Part shown: one piece after another, positions 1-10,705 of the stretch
Position numbering within the stretch: the first letter of the stretch is position 1
Layout: each line of letters starts with the position of its first letter
Assembly (NCBI GenBank): GCA_020650975.1
Contig: JAIPMN010003830.1
Coordinates: forward strand, 1 to 29,555
DNA: 29,555 nt
Origin: Apostichopus californicus
Taxonomy: Eukaryota > Echinodermata > Holothuroidea > Aspidochirotida > Stichopodidae
Reading direction: 5' to 3'
Notes under the pieces: generated by a model
Seen by the model: the letters and a program-made list of their open reading frames with translations, nothing else
Databases searched by the model: none
Told to the model about the DNA's origin: nothing
Program-made: the position numbers and the translations under genes

Positions 1-255
1 TATATATATATATATATAAGTATCTCCTTGCCTGATGATTGCCATAAAAGCCATATGTATATACATATGAAGAAAATCCATGGGTACTCCAAACGAAACT
101 ATTAATATAGTTATATATAGATTTAAAACAGTACTCCTTATTTGTCAATTATGAGTCATATCTTATATCTTTGCTTTGCCTAATAACATATATATAAATA
201 TATATTCGTATATCTATATATAAATATATGTGTATATAGATACATATATATTTGA
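1..255. repeat. AT-rich microsatellite region and single copy of the foldback arm
   Basis: A (TA)n run at 1-18, and TATA-rich simple sequence at 183-255. Positions 120-180 match one arm of the hairpin at 19637-19835, sharing ACTCCTTATTTGTCAATT. Confidence 0.7.
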
Positions 256-289
256 AACGGTAATGAGTTGGAAAATCCAGAACAGTGGA

Positions 290-418
290 AAAACCTCTAG
301 CCACCACTCGGATACCAACCCGGGCCTCCCGCTTTATATGCAGACACCCTAACCAACTAGGCTATGGACACTGATTGTATTTCCAGAGGTTAGAAACCAG
401 TATAAAGGAAGGTGGTAA
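290..418 (-). mobile_element. tRNA-derived SINE-like repeat, copy 1
   Basis: Read on the minus strand, TAGCCTAGTTGG (353-364) is a good RNA polymerase III A box. GGTTGGTATCC (310-320) is a degenerate B box at tRNA-like spacing. The same sequence, with flanking CTGGTTTC/CCTCTGGA on the 5' side, recurs at 19853-19985. Confidence 0.6.
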
Positions 419-429
419 AGAACGTATAC

Positions 430-1778
430 TACATAATTTATTGAAATCCTATATGATTCGTTGAAAGTATCAAGGATGAAAGCGAAGCTATATGTATCTG
501 ATAAAGTCTATGCTCTCCTTCCTTGTATTGCTGGCAGTCATACCTGGTTGATACAACCGTTGCATATTCCCCAATGCGCCGTTCACTTCTCGTCTCTTCG
601 CTATGAAATAGATGTATTCTAATATATAACGCTATGATTAAGACCATCTCACATACAAATACCTGCCCTAACTAGTCGCTGGGCGTCCCCATAAAACTTG
701 TAACCCCTCGGTGATCAAGCTACCACTTGTATGGTTACTCACTGACTTCTTACTTACCACTGCCCTCCCTTCAAGCCAAACCCCCCCCCCTCCCCCACTT
801 AGCTTAACTAGTTTTGAAAATACAACACTAACCTAGACTCTTGACCATGATGTATAAAGACATAAATTGAAACCTTGATACAATTTTGATCCTTAACAAT
901 GGCTGTGAAGCCACTTGCCAACACTGTGTGCCTGTTAAAGTGTGCCTGTTAAAGAAACTCTAGCCTCTGGTCGGATGATCAATGACTGATATTGTTGTAC
1001 TGTACCATATCTTTACCCATTTCTGGCCTTTATCAACAGTCAATGTCCATCCTTTAATGGTCATTTCAATGCTGCCCCTCTTGACACTAACTTCGAGTAC
1101 CTTCGTTGACTCCTGTTGGATGACACGTCTGGTAACGAATAGCCCTGACCAGGTGACCACCACCCACTGGTGTGATTTGTGAATAATTGGTGTATATCTT
1201 ATCATTAGTAACAGCTCCCCCAATGCGGTCAAGTAATATCGTAGAGGGTGTCCTGAACACTGCTGTGTTTATGAGTTCCACAAAGATGTATTGCTGTGTG
1301 TGTGTAGTGTATGACAAAAATACTCCAATAGAAGGCTGCTCAGATATATCTGAGGGGTTACTTTTGGGGTGGGTAAAAGCTAGGGTCATTCCATCTCCCC
1401 CCTCCCCCCCCCCATCATGCATGCAGACAATGATGGATTAGCTGCTGTGTGAGCATATCACCTCCAGTAATATTTACAAACTAAGAGGGACAGCCAGGTG
1501 TCTTTGAGTAAAAGCTATGTCTATGTCACTCGCTATGTCACTCGCCATTGGTTGATGTTGCAAAAAGACCAAATTAATAGTTTTTATCTGTGTTTTAACG
1601 GTCAAGAGTGAAAATAAGCTAATAAGTGAAAATAAATTCAAGAGCAAAACTAAGCTGTGACCCGGGGGAGAAGGGTCGCTGAGAAGATTATTTGGCAGGA
1701 TGGATCTGTTAATCTTTATTAGCGCAAATCTATATCTATTGAACACAATTTTGTTTGTTAGTTAAAATAACTAGCCAA
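430..1778. other. Intergenic or intronic sequence, no gene seen
   Basis: Short overlapping frames on both strands without domain, splice or codon-usage support. It contains C10 at 781-790, C10 at 1404-1413 and a twofold GTGCCTGTTAAAG repeat near 927-955. Confidence 0.5.
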
Positions 1779-2519
1779 TATATCTAGGGCATACATGTAA
1801 TATATCTAGTAAATACATGTAATATCTCTAGTAAATACATGTAATATCTCTAGTACATACATGTAATATCTCGAGTACATACATGTAATATCTCTAGTAC
1901 ATACATGTAATATCTCTAGTACATACATGTAATACCTGTGGTTCATTCTTGTAAATATATCTAGTACATACATGTAATATATCTAATACAAACATGTAAT
2001 ATCTCTAGTACATACATGTTACATCTCTAGTACATACCTGTAATATATCTAATACAAACATGTAATATCTCTAGTACGTACATGTTATATCTCTAGTACA
2101 TACATGTAATATATCTAATACAAACATGTAATATCTCTAGTACGTACATGTTATATCTCTAGTACATACATGTAATATATCTAGTACATACATGTAATAT
2201 ATCTAATACAAACATGTAATATCTCTAGTACGTACATGTTATATCTCTAGTACATACATGTAATATATCTAATACAAACATGTAATATATCTAATACATA
2301 CATGTAATATCTCTTGTACATACATGTAATATCTCTAGTAGGTACATGTAATAATATCTAATACATATGTAACATCTCTAGTACATACATGCAATATCTC
2401 TAGTACATATATGCAGTGCCTACATGTAAATATATCTAATACATACATGTAAATATATCTAATACATACATGTAAATATATCTAATACGTACGTGTAATA
2501 TCTCTAATACATACATGTA
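1779..2519. repeat. 22-bp minisatellite, about 33 units, with higher-order repeats
   Basis: The unit is close to ATCTCTAGTACATACATGTA plus AT; most units carry the palindrome TACATGTA. Variant units (TAATACAAACATG, TAGTACGTACATGTT) recur in fixed order with a 66-88 bp spacing between about 2040 and 2290. Confidence 0.9.
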
Positions 2520-4058
2520 ACTCTTGTTGCTCCATGATAGTTTGGTTCATCAAAAAGGAGTATATTTGTTAGATTTAAAAAAATGCTCCAGGGGTGCAAT
2601 AATGTAGCCCCCTGCTTTCAACAATAATACCCTTGTATCAGGGGCCACTTTTCGTAGGAGTTAATCCCTTGTGGAGGAACCCTTGTTACATCCCTTGAAA
2701 CCGGGACACCGGAGCTGTCAAAAACTTTATAGGCCTGTTATAAATGGAGCAGACCACAGATGGTCTGTAAACTTGAATATCGTACAGGGGGCAAAATCGC
2801 TCGAGGATTTTAGGCAGCCTTCATATAAACTTAACTGAAAAAAAAATCATCTGAAATTTCTGCATTTATACCAACAAGTTTGTCATTCCTCGTAATATGG
2901 TTATTTCATAACTAAAAATCACATTTCAAATTCATGGATACACTCATAAATGCTCCGGTATACAGCGAGATCTATTTTAATGTAGCATAGCCATATCATT
3001 AGTATAGCTGGTGCTCTTTATTTGCATATTATTTGCATATTTTAATATTCATGCCGTCCTTTCTGGAATCACTCATTCATCAGCCATTGTCATCCATTTA
3101 TGAGAATTAAATAAAACCTGGCAAATGGAAACAAATTTCCTAAATAATCCGCAATTTTCACAGAAATACTGGGCGTGCTTTGTGTTTGGATACTCCTGCT
3201 GTGATTTAGTCATTCATCCTGCAATTGCCAGATGCAATCATAAAAATAATTTAAAATATATATCTAAAAGCATGTGTAAATGGGTTATCAGCAAATCATG
3301 ATAGCAGTGAGGATCTGCCCCATAAATGTAATTTTGAGGTATTATCTTCACAGGTACTGCTGTAGTGAATTAAACAAGAATGCCTTTTTGTGAAAAGAAT
3401 CTAAGAAATATTTCAGATGAGGGGTGGGTTGGATGGGGCAGGGGGGGGGGAAGGAAGGTATAAAACAACCTGTGGTATAGCTTCAACAGTTACTGATGAT
3501 ATATCGAATTAGTGCATATATATTCATTTGGCGGGCATAATTGATTTTTAATGAATATTCAGTGATCTTAATAGTATGACATCGCACATTACAAAGACAC
3601 TATTCACTAATAAGTATTGCCCGGATAAAAACTTTGTGATATCTGTCTTTTAGCCTATTAATAGGGTTAAAACTTTTTTACATCATCAGAAAAGTGTTTC
3701 CTATTGAACCAAGATTGTATGGTAAAAAAAATACCCACAGCGGTGGACATTTTGAATGGCTGGTTGTAACCTTTGTTAAAGTTGTTATGAATTTCTGGTA
3801 GTAGTGAAAGTGGTAAACAATTGTTTGTTTTAAGTCCCCTAGCAGTTGTCTCCATACCCTCTCTCTAGTGTAAGGAAGCTCAGACGAGGTTGGGGTGGTG
3901 GTCAATGAGGGAGGGGGGGGGTAGTTGGGAGGAGTCGGAGAGTAATATCTGCACGTTTGGTAATGTTGTGGTCTGTCACCCTATTCTAATCTGCCTAAGT
4001 TTTCACTAAAGATTTGTCATATTGCTTCCTTGCTTCTTGGCAATTCATTCGCCTGCAG
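2520..4058. other. Unique AT-rich sequence, possible regulatory DNA
   Basis: No coding frame supported. Positions 2840-3420 are non-repetitive and hold ATTTGCAT octamers at 3020-3027 and 3031-3038, with several TAAT-type motifs. G10 at 3441-3450 and G9 at 3913-3921. Confidence 0.4.
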
Positions 4059-4156
4059 TAAAATGGGAGATGACGTGACCACCAGCTACGGGGGTGATAC
4101 GACCGTGAGAACATCGGAACCGTCCGAGGCCGACACTCTTATGAAAGACGGGGTTG
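4059..4156 (+). CDS. Candidate first coding exon of an unidentified plus-strand gene
   Basis: A good polypyrimidine tract ends in GCCTGCAG at 4058, followed by AAAATGGGAGATGACG with the ATG at 4063. The frame reads MGDDVTTSYGGDTTV through EADTLMKDGV, with GC-rich third positions in an AT-rich neighbourhood. It can end at TTG|GTATAG (4156, phase 1) or GGG|GTTGGT (4152, phase 0), and meets TGA at 4165 if unspliced. I do not recognise the family. The hydrophilic Thr/Asp/Ser-rich N-terminus would suit a cytosolic tail, but that is a guess. It is open and well punctuated, but short. Confidence 0.4.
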
Positions 4157-4389
4157 GTATAGTCTGACAAGATCTCATCATGACATCTAACAAATTTAAC
4201 TCCATCGTCTCCCCTCTTTTTTCCTTTTTTTTCTTCTTATTTTTTTATTCTCATATTCGCTTTTTCTTCTTTCTTCTTCCCCAGCTTGATTGTTGGTCTT
4301 CATTTGCAGCTTTGTCTAATCCGTATCATACCATCATGATAAATCTGTTTTTTTTTCATCCAAAAAAAAAAAAACCTAAAGTCCCCATG

Positions 4390-4530
4390 CATTTGTCATG
4401 CTGTGGTGCTCCAATTGTCACAGTGGTGTTCGAAATGTCACACTTGTCACACTTGGAATTGTCACATTGTCACACTGCTCCAAATATCACACTGTGCTGC
4501 TCCAAATGTCACACTGTGCTGCTCCATTTT
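4390..4530. repeat. Short diverged tandem repeat, TGTCACACTGTGCTGCTCCA type
   Basis: Repeated blocks of about 22-25 bp with TGTCACAC and GCTGCTCC, the last two nearly identical. The 126-codon plus-strand frame spanning 4180-4560 reads through this and T-rich sequence and is not convincing. Confidence 0.65.
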
Positions 4531-4671
4531 GAAATTAAATCCGTGTGGAGCAGTCTATGAATAGGTGGATCGATTCTTCCAAAATGAAACAATCCACAGA
4601 GATCTTAAACCACTACTAGATGGACCCACGAGAGTCGCATTTTATATAAAGGATTAGTACCAAACTGTGTT

Positions 4672-4857
4672 CCATTTTGTTTGATGATGCATGTCCATAG
4701 TTATTAATCTTTGCCCAGAATACAATAACTGCAGATATCTGAGAGCGCTAGATGATCTGTGTGGCCAGTTACGTGATGAAAACGTACTCCATTTTGTTTG
4801 CGTTGCCCCCGAAAAACGATGCATGCCCATAGAGATATCAAACCTGCCAGAATAGAA
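4672..4857. repeat. Two diverged copies of a ~55-bp block
   Basis: TCCATTTTGTTTG...GATGCATGTCCATAG (4671-4700) and TCCATTTTGTTTG...GATGCATGCCCATAG (4788-4831), each followed by GCC(C)AGAATA. The second has an insertion of about 15 bp. The function is unknown. Confidence 0.5.
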
Positions 4858-5211
4858 CAACCACTAATACATAGATGTAACACAAAAGGGTTGTAAAGAT
4901 ATGTACCATAGGAATCTATGTTGTAGCTATATTCCTCTCTATAGAACTTGAAATCTTGTTAACAGTGACCAGTAACATCTAAAACATTAGGCTAGTGTAG
5001 ATACGTCAAGCGGTGTACAAACCAGTAGTTGTCTCTGCAGTCAAATCCCTTGAAACATTGCATGATTCCCTCTCCCTAGCAACAGAATGTATTACATGAA
5101 CCAAAACTAGTACAAAATGTGATTTAAGGTAAGCTACGGAATTTATTCTAGCAAGGTATTTGCATCTTAAAAACCTGTGAGTCGTTTAACAAAACATATT
5201 GCCAACCACAG

Positions 5212-5270
5212 TTCTATGTGGTCGGTAAAAGCTGTTGCTATGCAGATATCTGGTCCGTTGCCGACGAATG
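5212..5270 (+). CDS. Possible small internal exon, unidentified
   Basis: AACCACAG precedes TTCTATGTGG, and AATG|GTGAGA follows. The frame reads FYVVGKSCCYADIWSVADE and ends in phase 2 (59 nt). It is in phase with a 4152 end of the candidate exon at 4059 and with the candidate last exon at 11484. The pyrimidine tract is weak and no family is recognised, so this is tentative. Confidence 0.18.
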
Positions 5271-6697
5271 GTGAGAGACGTAATATTTAAAAAGCCGAAG
5301 AAGAATGCCGACTTCGATAACCGCTACCGAATAGGGTTCCATGAAAGCTCGTTTGTTTGTTTGTTTTAACTTTTCTATACTCAAATTTCAGCTTACTTTA
5401 ATCCTACATTCCTTTTTTTGGGGGGTTTTCCTGCCCTAATTTAAGATCCTGTCAGATTTGAAATCACAAGCTGATCTCTACTGACTGATCACAAAATTCC
5501 ATTTATGGAAATTGTGACTAGGTACACTTTTAAAAACAAAAAGAGAGAGTGTTTTAAGGATTGTCTAATCGTCAGTTGTATTGCATAATCCTCGTGCCGG
5601 TCGGCCGTCCTGTCCCCCCCCACCCCTCTTTCTAAGAGAACCAGCATAAGTGGAAAGTGTTACTTGTTAAAAACACCAGTTCCTTGATATTCGCAAAGCC
5701 GAAAGAAAAGTCTCAAGAATCTGTCAAGAGTTTTGAAAGCCTTTTTGAACTATTGGAAAGGCTCCTCTCACACGTGAACTGTCTAACAATCTCATTTTGG
5801 TTCAATACTTAGGTCTACTCTATAGGTCTATGAGCATGTGACTGGTATATTAAATAAGAAGTATGACAAATAAGAAATATGACAATTAAGAAATAGCTTC
5901 CCTGGGGTAAAATATTTTTACAAAATATTTAAAACCTCAGGTTTTGAATACTGCATTACTTGGAAACCCGTCAGTGTAATTCAAATCCTGTCCGCTTCGT
6001 AGCATTAATGTTTTTGGCACCGTGAAAAAGATTTGTAGCAATAAATTCTTTGGCGATGTTCTTCCAGATTTCTCTCTTCCAAACTTTTGTTATTTCACAT
6101 CGCTTTCAGCCTCTTTCGCAATCACTTCACGGTGTCATCCATAAGTCTTGTGGAATCGGCTACACAAGGTATACTCTAGTAATTGCTTTGCAACGATCAA
6201 TTCGGTTCAGTAGTCATCACTCTCCTTTCTACAAAGATTGATCAATTTTTCAAAAATTTCACGAGCAAGAAATATAAATCGTTTTTTGCTTTCTCTTTTT
6301 GTCGATAAATTCGTCTGCTTCTTCACGCTTTGCACCATCCGATCGTAACTGAATTTGATGATATCTCTAGAAATAGGTCCTCTTATACCATAAAAATAAC
6401 ATTACTCTGCTTATATTCCTTAAACACTTTGTTATATCGGAATCCAATTTAGACATTTCATGCCGAGAACCTCTTCCTGTATTAAAATTCATTAATTTTT
6501 TTTGTTAATATCGAATCCTACAATTTAAACCCAATTGCAATTATTCTAGGGTAGTGTTAATCAGTTGTGTTAAATTACTCTAGTGTTAGTCAGTTGTGGT
6601 ATGCCTGACCATATTTTGAAATAAGATATTTCAACAGAATTCCCAAGATATTTATCTTTCTTCCTCTTGTATGTCTTGTTTTTTGCTTGGGGGGAGG
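5271..6697. other. No gene seen
   Basis: AT-rich. The plus-strand segment 6110-6167 (CTTTCAG...CAAG|GTATAC) could be an exon in phase with 5212-5270, but the translation (LFRNHFTVSSISLVE) is unrecognised. Confidence 0.35.
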
Positions 6698-6705
6698 TGG
6701 GGGGG

Positions 6706-7096
6706 CAGTGGCGGAGCTAGAGGTATTGGTCAGAGAGGACGAGAATGGTCTGTAGGGGCGCTTTGACACTATCTAAGCGGAGCGCCACCACAGGTTGGCG
6801 CGGAGCGTTCAGAATTTTTTTTGAGTAAAGATACTCCCTAGATCGCCGGAAATGACCCTTTCCGGGCCTTGCTAATTTTCAGATAAACGGAGAATAAATA
6901 GCCGTTAGAGCATTTTGTCAGAAAATTACACCAAAAAAATGCCACAAATGTCAATAGGTAGATGAGAGCGCAGTAAAAATGTCAATAATCGCGAATAAGT
7001 AAAAAGTGGTAAAAAGCTGAAAAAGGCGCCAGCAGTCCATTTGAGTCCGTCAGGGGGGGCATCCGCCCCCCTGACTGTATGGACGCTCCGCCACTG
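6706..7096. mobile_element. hAT-like MITE, 391 bp, with 12-bp TIRs and 8-bp target duplication
   Basis: The ends are CAGTGGCGGAGC and GCTCCGCCACTG, perfect 12-bp terminal inverted repeats. TGGGGGGG is found directly outside on both sides (6698-6705 and 7097-7104), the 8-bp duplication typical of hAT elements. There is no transposase frame, so it is non-autonomous. Near the right end, GTCAGGGGGG (7049-7059) and CCCCCCTGAC (7065-7075) form a strong internal hairpin. The G-rich target slightly weakens the duplication evidence. Confidence 0.85.
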
Positions 7097-7104
7097 TGGG
7101 GGGG

Positions 7105-7739
7105 GGTGGTAGATGGTAATATTGGACCACTGTAAACCCAAGATTGAACCTGGAGATTATCCAAAAGATTACCCAAAGCCAATCATAATTCACAGACTTT
7201 AATTTTAAAGATGTACCTCAATACCTGCATGTCGAATAATTTAAAAAACGTGTCGATTTGTTGACCTTACCAACTGATTTGACTTCCATTTGTACTAACA
7301 TGATTATTCAATGTTGCAGCAGTATTTATTGGAAGTGATAGTATATATATAGCTAACGATGGCCTTTAATATACCACATGGTTACCCCTCATGGTGTGTG
7401 TCAGTTATTTGATCTTACCGACATTGTTACCCCCTCGGCCTTTTCATCGGATCAACAACTACTTGAAGTGACCACCAGCAGCAGCTTGTCCGTTTAAGTT
7501 CCATTGTACTGTCTTTTACCAACAACAACACTGTGTTTGGATTAAACATGGCCGCCACCAAACTAACAAAATTATACACTGACTTATATATTAAATTCAA
7601 AGTATATTGCGTTAAGTTTCAAAAGGGGTCCAAAGGACATCCACCATGTAATAAACAGAGGGATGTATTATGGAATTCATTAACATTTTGGAGAAGGTTT
7701 GTGAAATCAAAGTTACAAGCTTAATTGTGCCAGTGTGTG
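7105..7739 (+). other. Region with short open frames, no firm gene
   Basis: ATG at 7548 (AACATGGCC) opens a Lys-rich 58-codon frame, MAATKLTKLYTDLYIKFK to TAA near 7722. Just upstream, 7382-7498 is also open (MVTPHGVCQLFDLTDIV). Neither has a recognised family. Confidence 0.3.
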
Positions 7740-7939
7740 AATGCAACCCAAAGAATTTATTAAGCTATAACAAGATATTTATCAGCAAATCATTTGCATA
7801 CAAAAGGACACGCCTGAAGACATGACCAAGTAAATGTTTTATGCATGCACTCTGGCACTGCATAATTAGCATATCATTTAAATTAAAGATACTAAAACAA
7901 TGGATATTTGACTGAATGAATATTCATTCCTGAATAACC

Positions 7940-9090
7940 TTTGACACCACAGAGTCATCCTACATAATTTACATAACAAAATATACAGCTCTCCAAATGT
8001 GACTGGTTGAGTATGTGTTCTTTCTGTAACCTTTGACATTGCATGATTTACATATCATTTACATGACATATAAAGCAGTAATTCTGAAATTGGGTGAAGA
8101 TAAGATCCAATCTGTGTATGACCTGTGACATCACACACATTAACATATTCATTTGCACACGAAAAGATAATTTCACTGAATATTCTTTCTCGTCTCTTTC
8201 TAATATATTCGGAAAATTCCAGCCGCCACACAGTCAGGTTTGAGAAGTGGGCGGTGGAGTGATGAGGGTCGACAAGGTAAAGAAGTATGAAAAGGGAAAA
8301 CGGGGAAAGCAAGAGTCCTTGGTTTTTTTATCCCAAGTTTGTTGGATTGTGCATGACTGTACACAGACAGGGTGAATAAGAAGTAGCAAGATGAAAATGG
8401 TCAAAGGTTACAATTACTTACCATAATTTGGTATTTGCATGACTGGGGCCCAAAATGGGAGAACCCTCTGGTGGTGTCTCAATATTGCAAATTGTCAAAG
8501 GTTGATAACACTTAGATCCTTTATTCGATGTTGGCATGAATGAGATGCGTGGTCATGAATATGTAAATTAAAAGGAAGGAGGTTAAAGGTTGAAGGTTAC
8601 GGTAGAAATTGGTGAAAAGATTTGCACGTCTCAGCTGAGGATAGATTTTGACCCACGGTTGTGAAATAGGGATATAATTTGGTGTTGGCTGTATTAACAT
8701 GCGAAATGAGGTTACATATTGTCTCATTACTTTTGTTAATGAGATGCAGTGTCTTGAAGGTCAAAGGTCATATGTACCAATAGATAAAGTAATTATTATT
8801 CATTGGTGGGATTTATCAATTCCAGGGAATGATTCGAAGTGAATCGTTCAATGTGACATACGGCAAGAATGGTAGTCCCTATACACAAAGTTCTGCTCCT
8901 CTCTCCTCATGGTTTTGTATACGGTGGAGGTCAAATGCAAAATTGGCATGCGTGAGCATTAGTGGTGGTGGGGAAAAGTCATAGATGATAAGAACTTCCA
9001 TTATCAACTTCTGAAAATGTCGCTCATCATGCAGCCCGATGTAAAAGAACTTTGGGGTATGTAACACTTCATAATTTGTCAAAGGGCAGA
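7940..9090. repeat. Diverged ~90-bp repeats in two opposed arrays
   Basis: ACCTTTGAC-type motifs recur at about 7941, 8029 and 8121 (90-bp spacing), followed by ATTTACATA/CATTTGCA sequence. The reverse motif GTCAAAGGT recurs at about 8399, 8497, 8584 and 8760, with related flanks such as GGCATGAATGAGATGC. The two sets face each other. Confidence 0.5.
8758..8770 (+). promoter_or_regulatory. Perfect DR1 nuclear-receptor-type site
   Basis: AGGTCAAAGGTCA is an exact direct repeat of AGGTCA with 1-bp spacing, the binding consensus of HNF4, RXR and COUP-TF receptors. It sits in the diverged repeat array, so it may be repeat sequence rather than a functional site. Confidence 0.35.
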
Positions 9091-10134
9091 TTAAGAAGTG
9101 TTCCCGGTACTCACTAGCACCCACCCAAAGTTGAGGCTCAGTTTCAGCATAAATGTAGAGGACTTTTAACATTACCATAGTAAAAGTGAAATTAATGCTA
9201 TGCTCTGCATGTAATGGGTGATTTGTAAAAATCTTGGTGTTTCTGCTGCAAAGCAATACTAGAAAAATGCAATTCTAGAAAAAAAGTGAATTTCTTTATG
9301 CAAGTCTGCTTGCAATAATTATCCAGTGATAATTGTCCAGTTTAGGCCATTCTTGTCCAAGCAAGCATTTTACAGCCATGATCACTCTCAGTGGCTTTTC
9401 TGTCTCTGAAATATTTCTTTCTTGATTTAAGTATTCCCCCTCAATATCTGCAATTTGGCAATGGTTTATGATATCCAAGCAAGAACTAATTTTGAAGAAT
9501 CTAGATCATTCAATAAGTTTGCCCACTATAAACCCTAAAAAATTCGACCAATGTGCCGAAATATTTCAGTGTCGGGAGCCTCGATCTGAAGCCGGTTCCC
9601 TTGATCTACCCCTGCAATTTCTGCGGATTGGTCATTCACAGTATGGAGACCCCTAGAGTGTTTACTAACAGCATGCATGATTTAGAAGCAGGACATTAAT
9701 TTTCATCTCATAAATATTCATCATTCTCAGATCATCACTGAATTCATGAATAGTAAAACATCACATTTATATGTACTGTATATGCATGAGCACACATCAG
9801 ATTGCCATCTATCCAACTTTCTAAGATTTATAAGCCAGTCTTATATCTAAGCTTCTATTGCATTTTTAGTCTCTTTATAAAAGTCAATTGGAGAACAGGT
9901 CTCAGTTTTGTCTTCTTGAAGTAAAGACAGCATCTTGTGATAAAAATTGAAAGGTGAATCATATCGGTATGCATAGCTGTGTCACAGGTGACACTAGTGT
10001 GACATGATCATAACAGAGGTACAGCTGGTTAGCTTGCCGATGTCACAGGTAATGAGCCAGTTATTGAGGCACCATGTCAAAAATGAAAGGGGCTGCAGCA
10101 GCTGCAAGATCCCACTGCAGCAATGCTGAATCAT
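9091..10134. other. No gene seen
   Basis: AT-rich unique sequence. Positions 9555-9657 are GC-richer and open on both strands (plus: SLDLKPVPLIYPCNFCGL), without supporting splice context. GTGTCACAGGTGACAC at 9979-9994 is a palindrome with an E-box centre. Confidence 0.35.
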
Positions 10135-10705
10135 AATATCAAACAATAGAGTTCAGTTTGGGAGATAGTACAAAGCCTATTGTGTGTAACTGCACAGTAC
10201 AAAATATCAAACAATAGAGTTCAGTTTGGGAGATAGTACAAAGCCTATTGTGTGTAACTGCACAGTACAAAAGGTTACATCTGCCAATTCAAAATATCAA
10301 ACAATAGAGTTCATTTTGGGAGATAGTACAAAGCCTATTGTGTGTAACTGCACAGTACAAAATATCAAACAATAGAGTTCAGTTTGGGAGATAGTACAAA
10401 GCCTATTGTGTGTAACTGCACAGTACAAAAGGTTACATCTGCCAATTCAAAATATCAAACATTGGAGTTCATTTGGGGAGATAGTACAAAGCCTATTGTG
10501 TGTAACTGCACATTACAAAAGGTAACATGATCTGCCAGTTTAAAATATCAAACAATAGAGTGTATTTTGGGAGACAGACTATGCCTATTGTGTGTAACTG
10601 CACAGTACAAAAGGTTACAATCTGCCAATTCAAAATATCAAACAATAGAGTTCATTTGGGGAGATAGTACAATGCCTATTGTATGTATTACTACACAGTA
10701 CAATT
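10135..10705. repeat. Seven-copy tandem array with alternating 68- and 90-bp units
   Basis: AATATCAAACAATAGAG begins at 10135, 10203, 10293, 10361, 10451, 10544 and 10634, giving steps of 68, 90, 68, 90, 93 and 90. The extra 22 bp (AGGTTACATCTGCCAATTC region) is present or absent, so the first four units are two 158-bp dimers. Confidence 0.92.

Noticed and set aside
4180-4560. 126-codon plus-strand frame
   Set aside because: Its start is T-run simple sequence and its end is a short tandem repeat.
8758-8770. DR1 as a proven enhancer
   Set aside because: It is the best consensus match, but it is one unit in a repeat family, so chance or repeat origin is as likely.
8879-9256. 125-codon minus-strand frame
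   Set aside because: It overlaps the edge of the diverged repeat region and has no recognisable domain or splice context. It was the best unsupported frame of its length, but not convincing.
9535-9657. Open frames on both strands (plus SLDLKPVPLIYPCNFCGL, minus SRGLHTVNDQSAEI)
   Set aside because: Both strands look equally open and neither has a clear acceptor/donor pair, so no strand can be preferred.
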